64,000 bases of DNA, from the NCBI RefSeq assembly GCF_012910905.1, contig NZ_WTVN01000022.1:1-64000 (forward strand), read 5' to 3'. Below are positions 46,404 to 57,254 of this stretch, piece after piece. The DNA comes from Aromatoleum toluvorans. Its GTDB lineage: Bacteria; Pseudomonadota; Gammaproteobacteria; Burkholderiales; Rhodocyclaceae. Numbering within the stretch: position 1 is the stretch's first letter; the number at the start of each line of letters is the position of its first letter. The translations under genes were made by a program, and so were the position numbers. The notes under the pieces were generated by a model, which ran no database searches, was not told where the DNA came from, and was given only the letters and a program-made list of their open reading frames with translations.

Positions 46404-48233
46404 ATGCCGGCGATGACCGCCCACGCCTCGCCCTCTCCGCTTCACGTCCTCGAACACGTCTTCGGCTACACCGCCTTCCGTGGCGAACAGCAGGCGATCG
46501 TCGAGCACGTGGCCGCGGGCGGCGATGCGCTGGTGCTGATGCCCACCGGCGGCGGCAAGTCGCTGTGCTACCAGATCCCGGCCCTGCTGCGCCCCGGCAC
46601 CGCCGTGGTGGTGTCGCCCCTGATCGCGCTGATGCAGGATCAGGTGAGCGCCTTGCAGGAAGCGGGAGTAGCTGCAGCCTACCTGAACTCCAGCCAGGCG
46701 GCGGACGAATCCATCACGGTGGAACGCGACCTCGTCGCCGGCCGGCTGGACCTGCTGTACGTGGCGCCCGAGCGCCTCCTCACCGGGCGCCTGCTCGCGA
46801 CGCTCGACCGCCTGCACGAGGCCGGCCGCATCGCGCTCTTCGCGATCGACGAGGCGCACTGCGTGTCGCAATGGGGGCACGACTTCCGGCCCGAGTACCT
46901 GCAGCTCTCCGTGCTGCCCGAACGCTACCCGGGCGTCCCGCGCGTCGCGCTGACCGCCACGGCCGACGCCGAGACGCGCGAGGAGATCGCACAGCGCCTG
47001 GGCCTCACCGCGGCGCGGCGCTTCATCTCGAGCTTCGACCGCCCCAACATCCGCTACCGGATGGTCGACAAGGACAACCCGCGCAACCAGCTGCTCGCCT
47101 TCATCCGCGACGACCACGCCGGCGAAGCCGGGATCGTCTACTGCCTGTCGCGGCGCAAGGTCGAGGAGACGGCCGCGTGGCTGGAGGAACAAGGCATCCG
47201 CGCGCTGGCCTACCACGCGGGCATGCCGCAGGAAGTTCGCGCGGCGAACCAGAGCCGCTTCCTGCGCGAGGACGGGCTGGTGATGTGCGCGACGATCGCC
47301 TTCGGCATGGGCATCGACAAACCCGACGTGCGCTTCGTCGCCCACCTCGACCTGCCGCGCTCGATCGAGGGCTATTACCAGGAAACCGGCCGTGCCGGAC
47401 GCGACGGCCTCGCCTCGCAGGCGTGGATGGCCTGGGGAGCGCAGGACATCGTGCAGCAGCGCCGCATGATCGACGAGTCGGAAGGCAGCGAGGATTTCAA
47501 GCGCCGCGCGCGGGCGCGCCTCGACGCGCTCGTGGGGCTGGTCGAGACCACCGCGTGCCGCCGCCAGCACCTGCTCGCGCATTTCGGCGAGACCGGCGCA
47601 GCCTGCGGCAACTGCGACAACTGCCTGGAGCCGCCGCGCACCTGGGATGCGACCGACGCGGCACGCAAGGCGCTGTCGGGTGTGTTCCGCACCGGCCAGC
47701 GCTTCGGCGCCGGACACGTGATCGACGTGCTGCGCGGCGAGCTCACCGACAAGGTGCGCGACTGGGAGCACGACAAGGTGAGCACCTTCGGCATCGGCGC
47801 CGAGGTGGACGAAAAGACCTGGCGCACTTTGTTCCGCCAGCTCGTCGCGCGCGGACTGCTGGCCGTCGACCATGACCGCCACAACGCGCTGACGCTCACC
47901 GATCTCGCTCGTCCGCTGCTGCGCGGCGAAGCGGATTTCGCCTTGCGCCTCGCGCCCGAGAAGCGCCGCACGAAACGCGCGCGCAGCAGCCGCATGGAAA
48001 TCCTCGACGGCGTGCCGCTGACCCTCTTCGACCGCCTGCGCGCCTGGCGCGCAGCGACCGCGCGCGAGCGCAACGTGCCGGCCTATGTGATCTTCCACGA
48101 CGCCACGCTGCGCGAGATCGCGCTCGCGCGGCCGACGTCGATCATTGAGCTGGCACGCGTTTCCGGCATCGGCGACCGCAAGCTCGAGGCCTACGGCGAC
48201 GCGATCATCGCCGAAATCCAGCGGGAAGTATGA
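46404..48233 (+). CDS. recQ: ATP-dependent DNA helicase RecQ
   Basis: A 609-residue 3'-5' helicase. Motif 0 FRGEQQAIVEH, Walker A MPTGGGKSLCYQ, DEAH box AIDEAHCVSQWGHDFRPEY, motif VI QETGRAGRDG, the RQC zinc site (CRRQHLLAHFGE and CGNCDNC) and one HRDC domain at the end (ATLREIALARPTSIIEL) are all present. It acts in recombination and stalled-fork repair. ATG 46404 and ATG 46413 are both possible starts; codons before them are not conserved. Only 13 nt separate its stop from that of the convergent EAL-like gene. Confidence 0.97.
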   Translation: MPAMTAHASPSPLHVLEHVFGYTAFRGEQQAIVEHVAAGGDALVLMPTGGGKSLCYQIPALLRPGTAVVVSPLIALMQDQVSALQEAGVAAAYLNSSQAADESITVERDLVAGRLDLLYVAPERLLTGRLLATLDRLHEAGRIALFAIDEAHCVSQWGHDFRPEYLQLSVLPERYPGVPRVALTATADAETREEIAQRLGLTAARRFISSFDRPNIRYRMVDKDNPRNQLLAFIRDDHAGEAGIVYCLSRRKVEETAAWLEEQGIRALAYHAGMPQEVRAANQSRFLREDGLVMCATIAFGMGIDKPDVRFVAHLDLPRSIEGYYQETGRAGRDGLASQAWMAWGAQDIVQQRRMIDESEGSEDFKRRARARLDALVGLVETTACRRQHLLAHFGETGAACGNCDNCLEPPRTWDATDAARKALSGVFRTGQRFGAGHVIDVLRGELTDKVRDWEHDKVSTFGIGAEVDEKTWRTLFRQLVARGLLAVDHDRHNALTLTDLARPLLRGEADFALRLAPEKRRTKRARSSRMEILDGVPLTLFDRLRAWRAATARERNVPAYVIFHDATLREIALARPTSIIELARVSGIGDRKLEAYGDAIIAEIQREV

Positions 48234-48246
48234 CGAAACGGGCGCT

Positions 48247-48849
48247 TCAGGCCGCCAGCAGCGTCGGGCGGGCGAAGAGATAACCCTGGAAGAGGTCGAA
48301 ACCGAGCGCGAGGCAACGCCGTGCGCGCTCGAGCGTATCCACCTTCTCCGCGAGCAACTTCGCGGGATGCAGGCGCAGGCGGCGCACCAGTTGTTCGAGC
48401 GCGGCGGGGTCCACCTGGAGGATGTCGAGTTTCACGACATCCACGATGTCGAGCAGCGGCTCCATCTCCCGGCTCACGGCGCAGACATCGTCGAGCGCGA
48501 GGCGGTAGCCGAGGTGTTTCAATTCGGCACAACGCTCCAGAACGGCGCAATCGATCTCGATCGTTTCGAGCAGTTCGAGCACGACGCGTTCGCGGGGCAG
48601 TTTCTCGATGCGGCCGCTCATCAGCATTTCCGCGTCGACATTGACGAATCCGGTGCTGCCGCCGATCACGCTGTTGAGACCCAGGCGCCCGAATGCGCGC
48701 GCGATCACCTGCGCCGTGGCGCGGGCGTCGTCCGTCACGCGGGCTTCGCCCGATTGGTCTTCGCGAAAGAGGAGTTCGTAGGCAGCGACCTTGCGCTGCC
48801 GGTCGAAAATGGGCTGGCGCGCGAGAAAGATGTCGTTCTGGGTGCTCAT
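48247..48849 (-). CDS. Stand-alone EAL-like protein (YuxH-type N-terminal half, no HDOD)
   Basis: A 200-residue protein that matches the N-terminal half of YuxH-type EAL-HDOD proteins: FLARQPIFDRQRKVAAYELLFRED at the start, GFVNVDAEML, LELLETIEID, YRLALDDV, VKLDILQVD and GFDLFQGYLFARP. The EAL signature reads ELL and the catalytic Asp pair is reduced (LDDV), so phosphodiesterase activity is unlikely. The HDOD half that normally follows is absent; the stop comes right after the FARP motif and recQ ends 13 nt beyond. It may bind c-di-GMP or a partner without hydrolysing it. Confidence 0.85.
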   Translation of the reverse strand: MSTQNDIFLARQPIFDRQRKVAAYELLFREDQSGEARVTDDARATAQVIARAFGRLGLNSVIGGSTGFVNVDAEMLMSGRIEKLPRERVVLELLETIEIDCAVLERCAELKHLGYRLALDDVCAVSREMEPLLDIVDVVKLDILQVDPAALEQLVRRLRLHPAKLLAEKVDTLERARRCLALGFDLFQGYLFARPTLLAA

Positions 48850-49119
48850 GGCTGCCTCCTTTGCAGGCGGCGGAAATCACTGCCCGCACGATAGTTGAGC
48901 AATACCCGTGCCAGTCGCGAGCTCACCGGAACATGAGGCGGGCGGCGGGGGCTGCGCACAGGGCTCCCGAACTCCACCCCCATTCGGGCCTTTTCACCCA
49001 CATCTGGTGCAGAGAGACTGGGGAAAATTTCCCACGCGACTCTCTCACTTGCATTAACAGCGGAGCCCCCCGCTATCATCCCTCGGGCGCGAATTACTTC
49101 CGCCCACCCGCGAGACGGA
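48850..49119. promoter_or_regulatory. Region between EAL-like and CDF genes with AT-core palindrome
   Basis: The 270-nt gap has no recognisable gene. A perfect 13-bp palindrome, GGGAAA-A-TTTCCC, lies at 49021-49033, flanked by GAGAGA and TCTCTC about 10 nt out on each side. It could be an operator for the EAL-like gene, which is read away from it on the minus strand. The CDF gene ends at 49120. Confidence 0.4.
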
Positions 49120-49980
49120 TCATCGGGCCGGTTCGACGTGCGTCGTCAGCCGCGCGCCTGCCTGCACCTCCACGGCCCGCTCGATTTCGTCGGCGAGCGC
49201 ATGGGCGCGGGCGACCGACCAGTCACCGGGCAGGCGGAGGTCGACGTGCGCAAAGTGCATCGATCCTGCAACACGTGTCTTGAGGTTTGCGAAACTGCAA
49301 CCGCGCGACGCGAACGAGGCGAGCACGGCCTCGATGCGCGCGATGTCCTCATCGCCGAGCGCCCGGTCCATCAGCCCGTCGACCGAGCGGTGCATCAGCC
49401 CCCAGCCCTCGCGCAGGATGTTCAGCGCGACCGCCGCGGCAATCAGCGGGTCCAGCCAGACCCAGCCGCTCACGCTCGCCAGCCCCACGCCGACCACGAC
49501 ACCGGCGGTCGTCCACACGTCCGTCATCAGGTGGCGGGCGTCGGCTTCCAGCGCCAGCGAGCGGTTCGCGCGCCCGACCTGGAACAGGACGCGCGCGACA
49601 GCAAAATTGATGGCACTCGCGCCGATCGACAGCGCGGTGCCGATGCCGAGCTCGCCCAGCGGCTGCGGATGGAGCAGGCGCTCGCCGGCCGTAAAGAGGA
49701 TCGCCAGCGCGGCGATGAAGATCATCACCCCCTCGAAGGCGGCCGAGAAATACTCCGCCTTGCCGTGGCCATACGGATGTTCGGGGTCGGCCGGGGCGCG
49801 CGCGAAGGACACCATCAGCAGCGCGAAGGACGCGCCGGCGAGGTTGACGAGGGATTCGAGGGCGTCGGAGAGATAGCCTACCGAGCCGGTCAGCCACCAT
49901 GCCCCCGTCTTCATCCCGATGGTCGTCAGGGCGGCGAGGAGCGAGAGCAGCAGTGCCTGTTGAGGAGTCAGCGTGCGCAT
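49120..49980 (-). CDS. Cation diffusion facilitator (CDF) family metal exporter
   Basis: A 286-residue inner-membrane antiporter for divalent metals. Six helices lie in the first ~200 residues, with the D-x-x-E-S motif LSDALESLVNLAGA in helix 2, HPYGHGKAEYFSA in the loop and HLMTDVWTTAGV in helix 5, which holds the HxxxD metal site. The C-terminal cytoplasmic domain has FANLKTRVAGSMHFAHVDLRLPG. Zn, Fe or Mn could be the substrate (FieF/CzcD-like); the sequence does not decide. ATG 49980 is chosen because MRTLTPQQALLLSLLAAL starts the first helix. Confidence 0.92.
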   Translation of the reverse strand: MRTLTPQQALLLSLLAALTTIGMKTGAWWLTGSVGYLSDALESLVNLAGASFALLMVSFARAPADPEHPYGHGKAEYFSAAFEGVMIFIAALAILFTAGERLLHPQPLGELGIGTALSIGASAINFAVARVLFQVGRANRSLALEADARHLMTDVWTTAGVVVGVGLASVSGWVWLDPLIAAAVALNILREGWGLMHRSVDGLMDRALGDEDIARIEAVLASFASRGCSFANLKTRVAGSMHFAHVDLRLPGDWSVARAHALADEIERAVEVQAGARLTTHVEPAR

Positions 49981-50098
49981 GATGCAGGGGATGGTGCGAT
50001 GCGCAACATGGTAAACCACGCGTGCCCGGCGATGCTTGCGGAATGCGGGCAAAAGAGCGAACAATGGCGCTTCTGTCGCAAACGCCAAGGAGGCCGCA

Positions 50099-50530
50099 AT
50101 GGGATTGTTGGACGGATTGGCCGGCCAGGTGCTGGGAAGCGTACTGGGCGGCGGGCAACAGCAGGGAGCGCAGGCACCGGGCGGTGCGCTGTTGCAGATC
50201 GCGATGAACCTGCTGCAGAACCAGCCGGGCGGGCTCGCCGGACTGCTGCAGCAATTCCAGAACGCCGGGCTCGGCGATGCGGTGGCGTCGTGGGTCGGCA
50301 CCGGCCAGAACGCCGGGATCAGCGGCGATCAGCTCTCCAGTGCGCTCGGCGCGGACACGATCGGCGGCATCGCGAACCAGCTCGGCATCCCGCAGCAGGA
50401 AGCAGCCGGCGGACTCGCAGCGCTGCTGCCGCAACTCATCGACCAGCTCACGCCGCAAGGCCGGCTGCCGGACGACAACGCCCTGTCCGGCGGACTGGCA
50501 GATCTCGCATCGAAGTTCCTGCGCGGTTGA
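50099..50530 (+). CDS. YidB-like (DUF937) protein
   Basis: A 143-residue protein starting MGLLDGLAGQVLGSVLGG, rich in Gly, Leu and Gln, with the family segments LLQQFQNAGLGDAVASWVGTGQN and ISGDQLSSALG. DUF937 proteins are common and conserved but have no known function. AAGGAGG precedes the ATG. It converges on the leucine dehydrogenase gene with a 72-nt gap, in which no terminator was recognised. Confidence 0.87.
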   Translation: MGLLDGLAGQVLGSVLGGGQQQGAQAPGGALLQIAMNLLQNQPGGLAGLLQQFQNAGLGDAVASWVGTGQNAGISGDQLSSALGADTIGGIANQLGIPQQEAAGGLAALLPQLIDQLTPQGRLPDDNALSGGLADLASKFLRG

Positions 50531-50602
50531 TGCGATTTACCGCCGCCGGCGGGCGACCCTCCACAGGAAGGATCGCGACGCCGGCGACGGATGAGCAGCC
50601 GC

Positions 50603-51655
<1,053 letters not shown>

Positions 51656-51747
51656 GATGTCTCCTTCATTGGTCTGGAAAGGGTGCAACGCGCCCTCCAC
51701 CGCGGCTCGTGGCCGTGGCGGAAGGTTTGCTGCTGGGCAAAACGGGA

Positions 51748-54700
51748 TTAACCGGGGATGACCGCGATGGTCTTGCGGACCTTGCCGTTCGTCACGTCGG
51801 CGGGGCGCTCCTTGCGGCGGAAGGCCGCGAGGAGTTCCGCTTCGCGCATCCGCGCGTTGCGCAGGTAGCGCTCGCGGATGTGGCCGAAGCCGCGGATCTG
51901 CTCAGGCAGGTTCGCGATTTCGACAGCGGCCTCGTAGTTCGCCTTCTCGACGCCGACGAGGATCTCCTCGACGATGCGCTCGTAGTCGGCGATGAGCTGG
52001 CGGTCGAGCTGGCGGTCGAGCTTGCGGTCGTGCGTGCGGGCGAAGGGGTCGAGCATCGTGCCGCGCAGGCCCTTCATCTTCGCGAGCTGACGCATCGCCT
52101 TCAGCATCCACGGGCCGTACTTCTTCTTCTGCAGCTCGCCGGTGACCGGGTCCTTGTCGGCGAGCGTCGGCGGGGCGAGGTGGAAGACGAGCTTGTAGTC
52201 GCCTTCGAACTGCTCCTCGACGCGCTTGAGGAAGTCGCTGTCGGTGTAGAGCCGCGCCACTTCGTACTCGTCCTTGTAGGCGAGCAGCTTGTGGTAGCCG
52301 CGCGCGACCGCTTCGGTGAGCTCGGTCGTGCCGGGCTGGACCTTGGCTTCGGCGCTGCGCACGCGCTCGACCAGCTTCGCGTAGCGTTCGGCGTAGGCGG
52401 CGTCCTGGTAGTCGGTGAGGAAGGCCTTGCGGCGGGCGATCACTTCGTCGAGCGAGGCCGACAGCTTGTGGTGCTCGGGCGTGCCATGCTGCGGTTTCGC
52501 GGCCTTCTCGACCGCATCCGGATCGACGGCGGCGCGGCGGCCCCACTGGAACGCAGCCTTGTTGGCCTCGACCGCGGCGCCATTGAGCTCGATCGCGCGC
52601 ATGATCGCGTCGCGCGTCAGCGGCACGAGACCGCGCTGCCACGCAAAGCCGAGCATGAAGAGGTTGGTCGCGATCGAGTCGCCGAGGATCGCGGTCGCGA
52701 GACGCGAGGCTTCGAGGAACTCGACGTTCTGGCTGCCGACGGCGTCGACGATCTGCCCTTCCATCGACGCTGCCGGGAACTGCGGGTCCGGGTGCTTCGC
52801 GACGTTGCCGGTGCGTGCCTGCGCCGCGAAGCCGCGGACGAATTCGCTGGTGTTGGTCTGGTCACGGTTGATGACGACGCGGGTGTGGCTGGTGCGCATC
52901 TTCGCGAGCGATTCGTCGCTGGCGGACACCACCAGATCGCAGCCGATCACGACGTTCGCTTCACCGGCAGCGACGCGGGCGGCGAAGATGTCTTCCGGAC
53001 GGTTGGCGATCTTGACGTGCGACCACACGGCGCCGCCCTTCTGCGCGAGGCCGGCCATGTCGAGGATCGACACGCCCTTGCCTTCGAGGTGCGCGGCCAT
53101 GCCGAGCAGCGCGCCGATCGTCACGACGCCGGTGCCGCCGACGCCGGTGATGAGGATGCCCCACGGCGCGTTGGTCGCCGGCAGCATTGGGTCGGGCAGC
53201 GATGCGAAGACGTCCGCGGCGGCGGTCGCAGCCTTGCCCTTGCGCAGCTTGCCGCCTTCGATCGTCACGAAGCTCGGGCAGAACCCCTTCACGCACGAGA
53301 AGTCCTTGTTGCACGAGGACTGGTCGATCGTGCGCTTGCGGCCGAACTCGGTCTCCACCGCCGTCACCGACATGCAGTTCGACTTGTCGCTGCAGTCGCC
53401 GCAACCTTCGCAGACGAGGTCGTTGATCACGACACGCATCGCCGGATCCGGGAACTTGCCGCGCTTGCGACGGCGGCGCTTCTCGGCGGCGCAGGTCTGA
53501 TCGTAGATGATCGCGGTGACGCCCGGCACTTCGCGCAGCTCGCGCTGCACGGCATCGAGCTCGTCGCGGTGGCGGATCGGCACGCCGTGCGGCAGGTCCG
53601 CCGGGCCATAGGCGCGCGGCGTGCCGTCGTTGACGACGATGATGTTGTGGATGCCTTCGGCCTGCAGCTGGCGCGCGATGATCGGTACCGACAGCGTGCC
53701 GTCGTGCGGCTGGCCGCCGGTCATCGCGACGGCGTCGTTGTAGAGGATCTTGTAGGTGATGTTCACCTTCGCTGCGACGGCCGCGCGGATGGCGAGGATG
53801 CCCGAGTGCATGTAGGTGCCGTCGCCGAGGTTCGCGAAGACGTGCGGCGTCTTCGTGAAGGGGGCCTGGCCGACCCAGGGCACGCCCTCGCCGCCCATCT
53901 GGCAGAAGGTCTGCGTCGTCTCGGGCGACAGCCACGTCGCCATGTAGTGGCAGCCGATACCGGCGATCGCGCGCGAACCCGTGGGCACCTTGGTCGAGGT
54001 GTTGTGCGGGCAGCCGGAACAGTAGTGCGGCACGCGCTGGATCGACAGGCGCGGCTTGGCGAGCGCGGCTTCCTTGGCGTCGAAGAAGGCGAGGCGGGCC
54101 TTGATCTTGTCCGAGGTGTAGAAGCGCGCGATGCGGGCGGCGATCACGCGGGCGATCATCGCCGGGGTGAGGTCGCCGGCGGCGGGCAGCATCCAGTCGC
54201 CGTGCGGCAGCGCCCATTCGCCCTTCTCGTCGAACTTGCCGATGACGCGCGGACGCACGTTCTCGTTCCAGTTGTAGAGCTCTTCCTTCAGCTGGTATTC
54301 GAGGAACTGACGCTTTTCCTCGATCACGAGGATCTCGTCGAGGCCGTTGGCGAACTCGCGCACGCCTTCCGATTCGAGCGGCCACACCATGCCGACCTTG
54401 TACAGGCGGATGCCGATCTCGGCCGCGACGTGCTCGTCGATGCCGAGGTCTTCGAGCGCCTGGCGCACGTCGAGGTAGCTCTTGCCCGAGGTGATGATGC
54501 CGAGCTTGGCGTTCGGGCTGTCGATGATCGTCTGGTTGAGCTTGTTCGCACGGCAGTACGCGAGCGCGGCGTAGAGCTTGTGGTGCACGAGGCGCTCTTC
54601 CTGCACCAGCGGGGGATCGGGCCAGCGCAGGTTGAGGCCGTCGGCCGGGATCGGGAAGTCCGCCGGGATGACAGTCTTGACCTTGAACGGGTCGATGTCG

Positions 54701-55365
54701 ACCGATCCGGAGGTTTCGACGGTGTCGGTCAGTGCCTTGAACGCGACCCAGCAGCCCGAGTAGCGCGACAGCGCGAAGCCGTGCAGGCCGTATTCGAGGT
54801 AGTCCTGAATGCCCGCGGGGGCGAGCACCGGCATCATCATCGACTTGAAGATGTGCTCGGTCTGGTGCGGCAGCGTCGAGCTCTTCGCGCCGTGGTCGTC
54901 GCCCGCGATCACCAGCACGCCGCCGTGCTTCGAAGTGCCTGCGGCGTTGGCGTGGCGGAACACGTCGCCGGTGCGGTCGACGCCGGGGCCCTTGCCGTAC
55001 CAGATCGAGAACACGCCGTCGTACAGCGCGTTCGGATCGAGGTTCACCTGCTGCGTGCCCCACACGGCAGTCGCCGCGAGGTCTTCGTTCAAGCCGGGCT
55101 GGAAGCGGATGTGCTGCGGCTCGAGGTACTTCTTCGCCTTCCAGAATTCCTGGTCGACGTTGCCGAGCGGCGAGCCGCGGTAGCCGGTGACGAAGCCGGC
55201 GGTGTTCAGCCCCGCGGCCTGGTCGCGCAGGCGCTGCATGATCGGCAGGCGCACCAGCGCCTGGATGCCGGTCATGTAGGCGCGACCGGAGCTCAGCGTG
55301 TACTTGTCGTCGAGGGAAGCCGGAGCGAGGGGGACGGAGCCCTTCGGGGATGCGATATTGGACAT
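51748..55365 (-). CDS. Fused indolepyruvate:ferredoxin oxidoreductase (IorAB-type)
   Basis: A 1205-residue fusion of the alpha (TPP) and beta (gamma-type) parts. It contains the TPP region [20 protein letters not shown] and [30 protein letters not shown], a ferredoxin-like cluster with [13 protein letters not shown] and [13 protein letters not shown], and the C-terminal [21 protein letters not shown] domain. It should oxidise aryl- or branched-chain 2-oxoacids to acyl-CoA with transfer of electrons to ferredoxin. A three-unit 12-bp in-frame repeat (LDRQ) lies at 51994-52029. With the leucine dehydrogenase and liv genes it forms an amino acid oxidation module. Confidence 0.93.
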   Translation of the reverse strand: MSNIASPKGSVPLAPASLDDKYTLSSGRAYMTGIQALVRLPIMQRLRDQAAGLNTAGFVTGYRGSPLGNVDQEFWKAKKYLEPQHIRFQPGLNEDLAATAVWGTQQVNLDPNALYDGVFSIWYGKGPGVDRTGDVFRHANAAGTSKHGGVLVIAGDDHGAKSSTLPHQTEHIFKSMMMPVLAPAGIQDYLEYGLHGFALSRYSGCWVAFKALTDTVETSGSVDIDPFKVKTVIPADFPIPADGLNLRWPDPPLVQEERLVHHKLYAALAYCRANKLNQTIIDSPNAKLGIITSGKSYLDVRQALEDLGIDEHVAAEIGIRLYKVGMVWPLESEGVREFANGLDEILVIEEKRQFLEYQLKEELYNWNENVRPRVIGKFDEKGEWALPHGDWMLPAAGDLTPAMIARVIAARIARFYTSDKIKARLAFFDAKEAALAKPRLSIQRVPHYCSGCPHNTSTKVPTGSRAIAGIGCHYMATWLSPETTQTFCQMGGEGVPWVGQAPFTKTPHVFANLGDGTYMHSGILAIRAAVAAKVNITYKILYNDAVAMTGGQPHDGTLSVPIIARQLQAEGIHNIIVVNDGTPRAYGPADLPHGVPIRHRDELDAVQRELREVPGVTAIIYDQTCAAEKRRRRKRGKFPDPAMRVVINDLVCEGCGDCSDKSNCMSVTAVETEFGRKRTIDQSSCNKDFSCVKGFCPSFVTIEGGKLRKGKAATAAADVFASLPDPMLPATNAPWGILITGVGGTGVVTIGALLGMAAHLEGKGVSILDMAGLAQKGGAVWSHVKIANRPEDIFAARVAAGEANVVIGCDLVVSASDESLAKMRTSHTRVVINRDQTNTSEFVRGFAAQARTGNVAKHPDPQFPAASMEGQIVDAVGSQNVEFLEASRLATAILGDSIATNLFMLGFAWQRGLVPLTRDAIMRAIELNGAAVEANKAAFQWGRRAAVDPDAVEKAAKPQHGTPEHHKLSASLDEVIARRKAFLTDYQDAAYAERYAKLVERVRSAEAKVQPGTTELTEAVARGYHKLLAYKDEYEVARLYTDSDFLKRVEEQFEGDYKLVFHLAPPTLADKDPVTGELQKKKYGPWMLKAMRQLAKMKGLRGTMLDPFARTHDRKLDRQLDRQLIADYERIVEEILVGVEKANYEAAVEIANLPEQIRGFGHIRERYLRNARMREAELLAAFRRKERPADVTNGKVRKTIAVIPG
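51994..52029. repeat. Three-copy 12-bp in-frame tandem repeat inside the oxidoreductase gene
   Basis: GAGCTGGCGGTC occurs twice in tandem and a third time with one mismatch. On the coding (minus) strand it reads as repeated LDR[KQ] residues near the C-terminus ([10 protein letters not shown]). The reading frame is preserved. Confidence 0.8.
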
Positions 55366-55795
55366 GGCACGTTTTCCGCCGCAGCCGCTACTCCGCGAGC
55401 GCTTGTGGCGCCCCGGTCCGGCCTGCCGGCGTTGTCTCCTTTATGGTTGCTGTTGTGCGTCCGCGGCATCGAACGCCAGACTGCATCCTAAGGATAGGGC
55501 GTCGGGGAGATTTTTCTCGTTGCGGCGGAAATCAGCCCGCCGGGAAAAGTTTTTTCGCGAATGGCCATTTTCGCGAAACGCGGCATACTCCCGCCGGATT
55601 GCATTGCAGCATACGGGCCTTGGGGGCGGGGTTTTGCGGCAAAGCTGCCCGCCGGTCAGGCGGGGGCCGGCGGCTGATCAGCGTACAGGTTTCGAGGATG
55701 CGCCCGTCTCAATGCACCAAAACAGTGCAAGTTGCGCAACAGCCTTCAATACTCATCCTCGCAAGCGAGCAATGATGCAAGGAGGAGGTGACGGA
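55366..55795. promoter_or_regulatory. 430-nt divergent region between oxidoreductase and LysE genes with two palindromic sites
   Basis: No gene is recognised. ATCCT-A-AGGAT (about 55486-55496) is a perfect 11-bp palindrome. TTCGCGAA occurs twice at 55554-55561 and 55570-55577, each self-complementary and centred on TGGCCATT. GGGAAAAGTTTT at 55542-55553 resembles half of the AT-core palindromes at 49021 and 58676. Together they look like an operator region for one or both of the flanking genes. A strong GGAGGAGGTGA ribosome binding site for lysE ends the gap. Confidence 0.5.
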
Positions 55796-56416
55796 ATGGT
55801 AATGATGACTCACGCACTCGGCTGGCAGGAGTTCTGGCTGCCCACCATGCTGTTCGCGCTGGCAACCTCGGCCTCGCCAGGGCCGGTCAACATTGCGGCA
55901 GCCTCGTCGGGCATCGCTTTCGGGCTGGTGCGAACCTTGCCGCAAGTGCTGGGCGCAACCATCGGGTTTTCATCGCTGCTGGTGGCCATGGGACTGGGCA
56001 TGCATGCGCTCGTTGCCAGCGTACCGGCCATCCAGACGGTGCTTAAAGGCGCGGGCAGTGTGTTCCTGGCTTACCTCGCCTGGAAACTGTGGCATGCATC
56101 GGACACCCCGTCCGAGATCGTCACCTGCAAGCCGCCCGGCATGCTGGAGGGCGCATTTGCCCAGTGGGTCAATCCGAAAGCATGGATCGTGGCTGCGTCC
56201 GGCATCGCCACTTACACCTACCCGGGTGCGGCTTATGGCACCAGCGTGATCGCAATGTCGATCGTGTTCCTGGTGATCTGCTTTCCGTCAGTGGGGGCCT
56301 GGGCCTTGTTCGGTGCGGCGACGCGCAAGCTGCTGAGAACCGAGCGCGCCGTCAGGCGCCTGAACATGGCGATGTCGATGCTCTTGCTGGTGTCGATCAG
56401 CACGCTGTTCCTGTAG
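55796..56416 (+). CDS. LysE-family amino acid exporter
   Basis: A 206-residue membrane protein with about six helices. It shows the RhtB/LysE N-terminal pattern LPTMLFALATSASPGPVNIAAASSGIAFG, where SPGP lies at the start of the first conserved loop, plus KGAGSVFLAYLAWKLW and AQWVNPKAW. Family members export amino acids such as lysine, threonine or leucine; the substrate here is unknown. ATG 55796 follows GGAGGAGGTGA by 4 nt; ATG 55802 and 55805 are also in frame. It is convergent with the AraC-type gene. Confidence 0.92.
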   Translation: MVMMTHALGWQEFWLPTMLFALATSASPGPVNIAAASSGIAFGLVRTLPQVLGATIGFSSLLVAMGLGMHALVASVPAIQTVLKGAGSVFLAYLAWKLWHASDTPSEIVTCKPPGMLEGAFAQWVNPKAWIVAASGIATYTYPGAAYGTSVIAMSIVFLVICFPSVGAWALFGAATRKLLRTERAVRRLNMAMSMLLLVSISTLFL

Positions 56417-56444
56417 CGGGACGCCGGACGGGAACCCGGCCGAT

Positions 56445-57230
56445 TCAGCGACGCTGGATCACCTTGCGCAACCGCCCCGGCGTCACCCCGAACACCGCCT
56501 TGAATGTCCGCGTAAAATGGGCCTGATCGGTGAAATGCAGAAGCAGCGCCAGGTCGGATAACGAAGCCTGTTGTTGATTCAGCAGAAAACGCGCCTTGAG
56601 CGCCCGTAACTGGCGCAGGTACGCGGACGGGGAGAGCCCGGTCTGGCTGCGGAAAGTCCGAAGCGTATGCCATCGGCTATGCGGCAAACGTTCGACCAAC
56701 TCCCCTGCTTCCACGTCGGACTGCCACAGCCGGTGCATGGCATTTTGCAGCGGATGCAGCTCACGCTCCCGCACGCGGGTTTCCCGCGGCGATGGCAGGA
56801 GTGCCGCGAGCGCCCTCAATAACGCGTCGGTTCTCGGTGCGTCGACATGACGGGTATCCAACGCCGCAATGTGCCCGGCGAGTGGCGGAGCAGTGAATAC
56901 CCGCGAGCTTGCGTTCGCCAGGGCCGAAAATCGACCGGCGTCTATTTTCTGCAAGCATGTGTCACCGATGTACAGCACCTTGTAGCGCACGTCGGACGAA
57001 GCCGCGGAACAGGCATGCACCTCGAACGGCGGGATCAGGAACAGGTCACCTTGCCGGGCCTCGTATTCACGGTTGCCTGCGCGAAAACTGCATGTGCCTT
57101 CCAGGATTACGCCGATAGACCAGGCATCATGAAAGTGGCCGTCCAGCCCATGCGGCCCCATCCGGGCGCTGACCACCTCGACACCGTGCTGCGGCGCGAT
57201 TGTCCACCCGGTGATGTGCTTGTCGCTCAT
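56445..57230 (-). CDS. AraC-family transcriptional regulator
   Basis: A 261-residue regulator with an N-terminal cupin ligand domain (HFHDAWSIGVILEGTCSFRAGNREY and QGDLFLIPPFEVHACS) and a C-terminal AraC DNA-binding domain with two helix-turn-helix units, the second being DLALLLHFTDQAHFTRTFKAVFGVTPGRLRK. ATG 57230 is used; a GTG two codons earlier is also in frame. Regulators of this type often sit next to a LysE exporter and sense its substrate, so it probably controls the exporter that converges on it 28 nt away. Confidence 0.93.
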   Translation of the reverse strand: MSDKHITGWTIAPQHGVEVVSARMGPHGLDGHFHDAWSIGVILEGTCSFRAGNREYEARQGDLFLIPPFEVHACSAASSDVRYKVLYIGDTCLQKIDAGRFSALANASSRVFTAPPLAGHIAALDTRHVDAPRTDALLRALAALLPSPRETRVRERELHPLQNAMHRLWQSDVEAGELVERLPHSRWHTLRTFRSQTGLSPSAYLRQLRALKARFLLNQQQASLSDLALLLHFTDQAHFTRTFKAVFGVTPGRLRKVIQRR

Positions 57231-57254
57231 GCTCACAATCGTTCCATCGTGAAT

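Noticed and set aside
48693-49283. 196-codon plus-strand frame across the EAL-like/CDF gap
   Set aside because: Overlaps two real genes on the other strand and has Arg/Ala-rich shadow composition.
51709-55491. Open frame of about 1260 codons antisense to the ferredoxin oxidoreductase
   Set aside because: It mirrors the oxidoreductase gene codon for codon and has an Arg/Val/Asp-rich composition with no motif.
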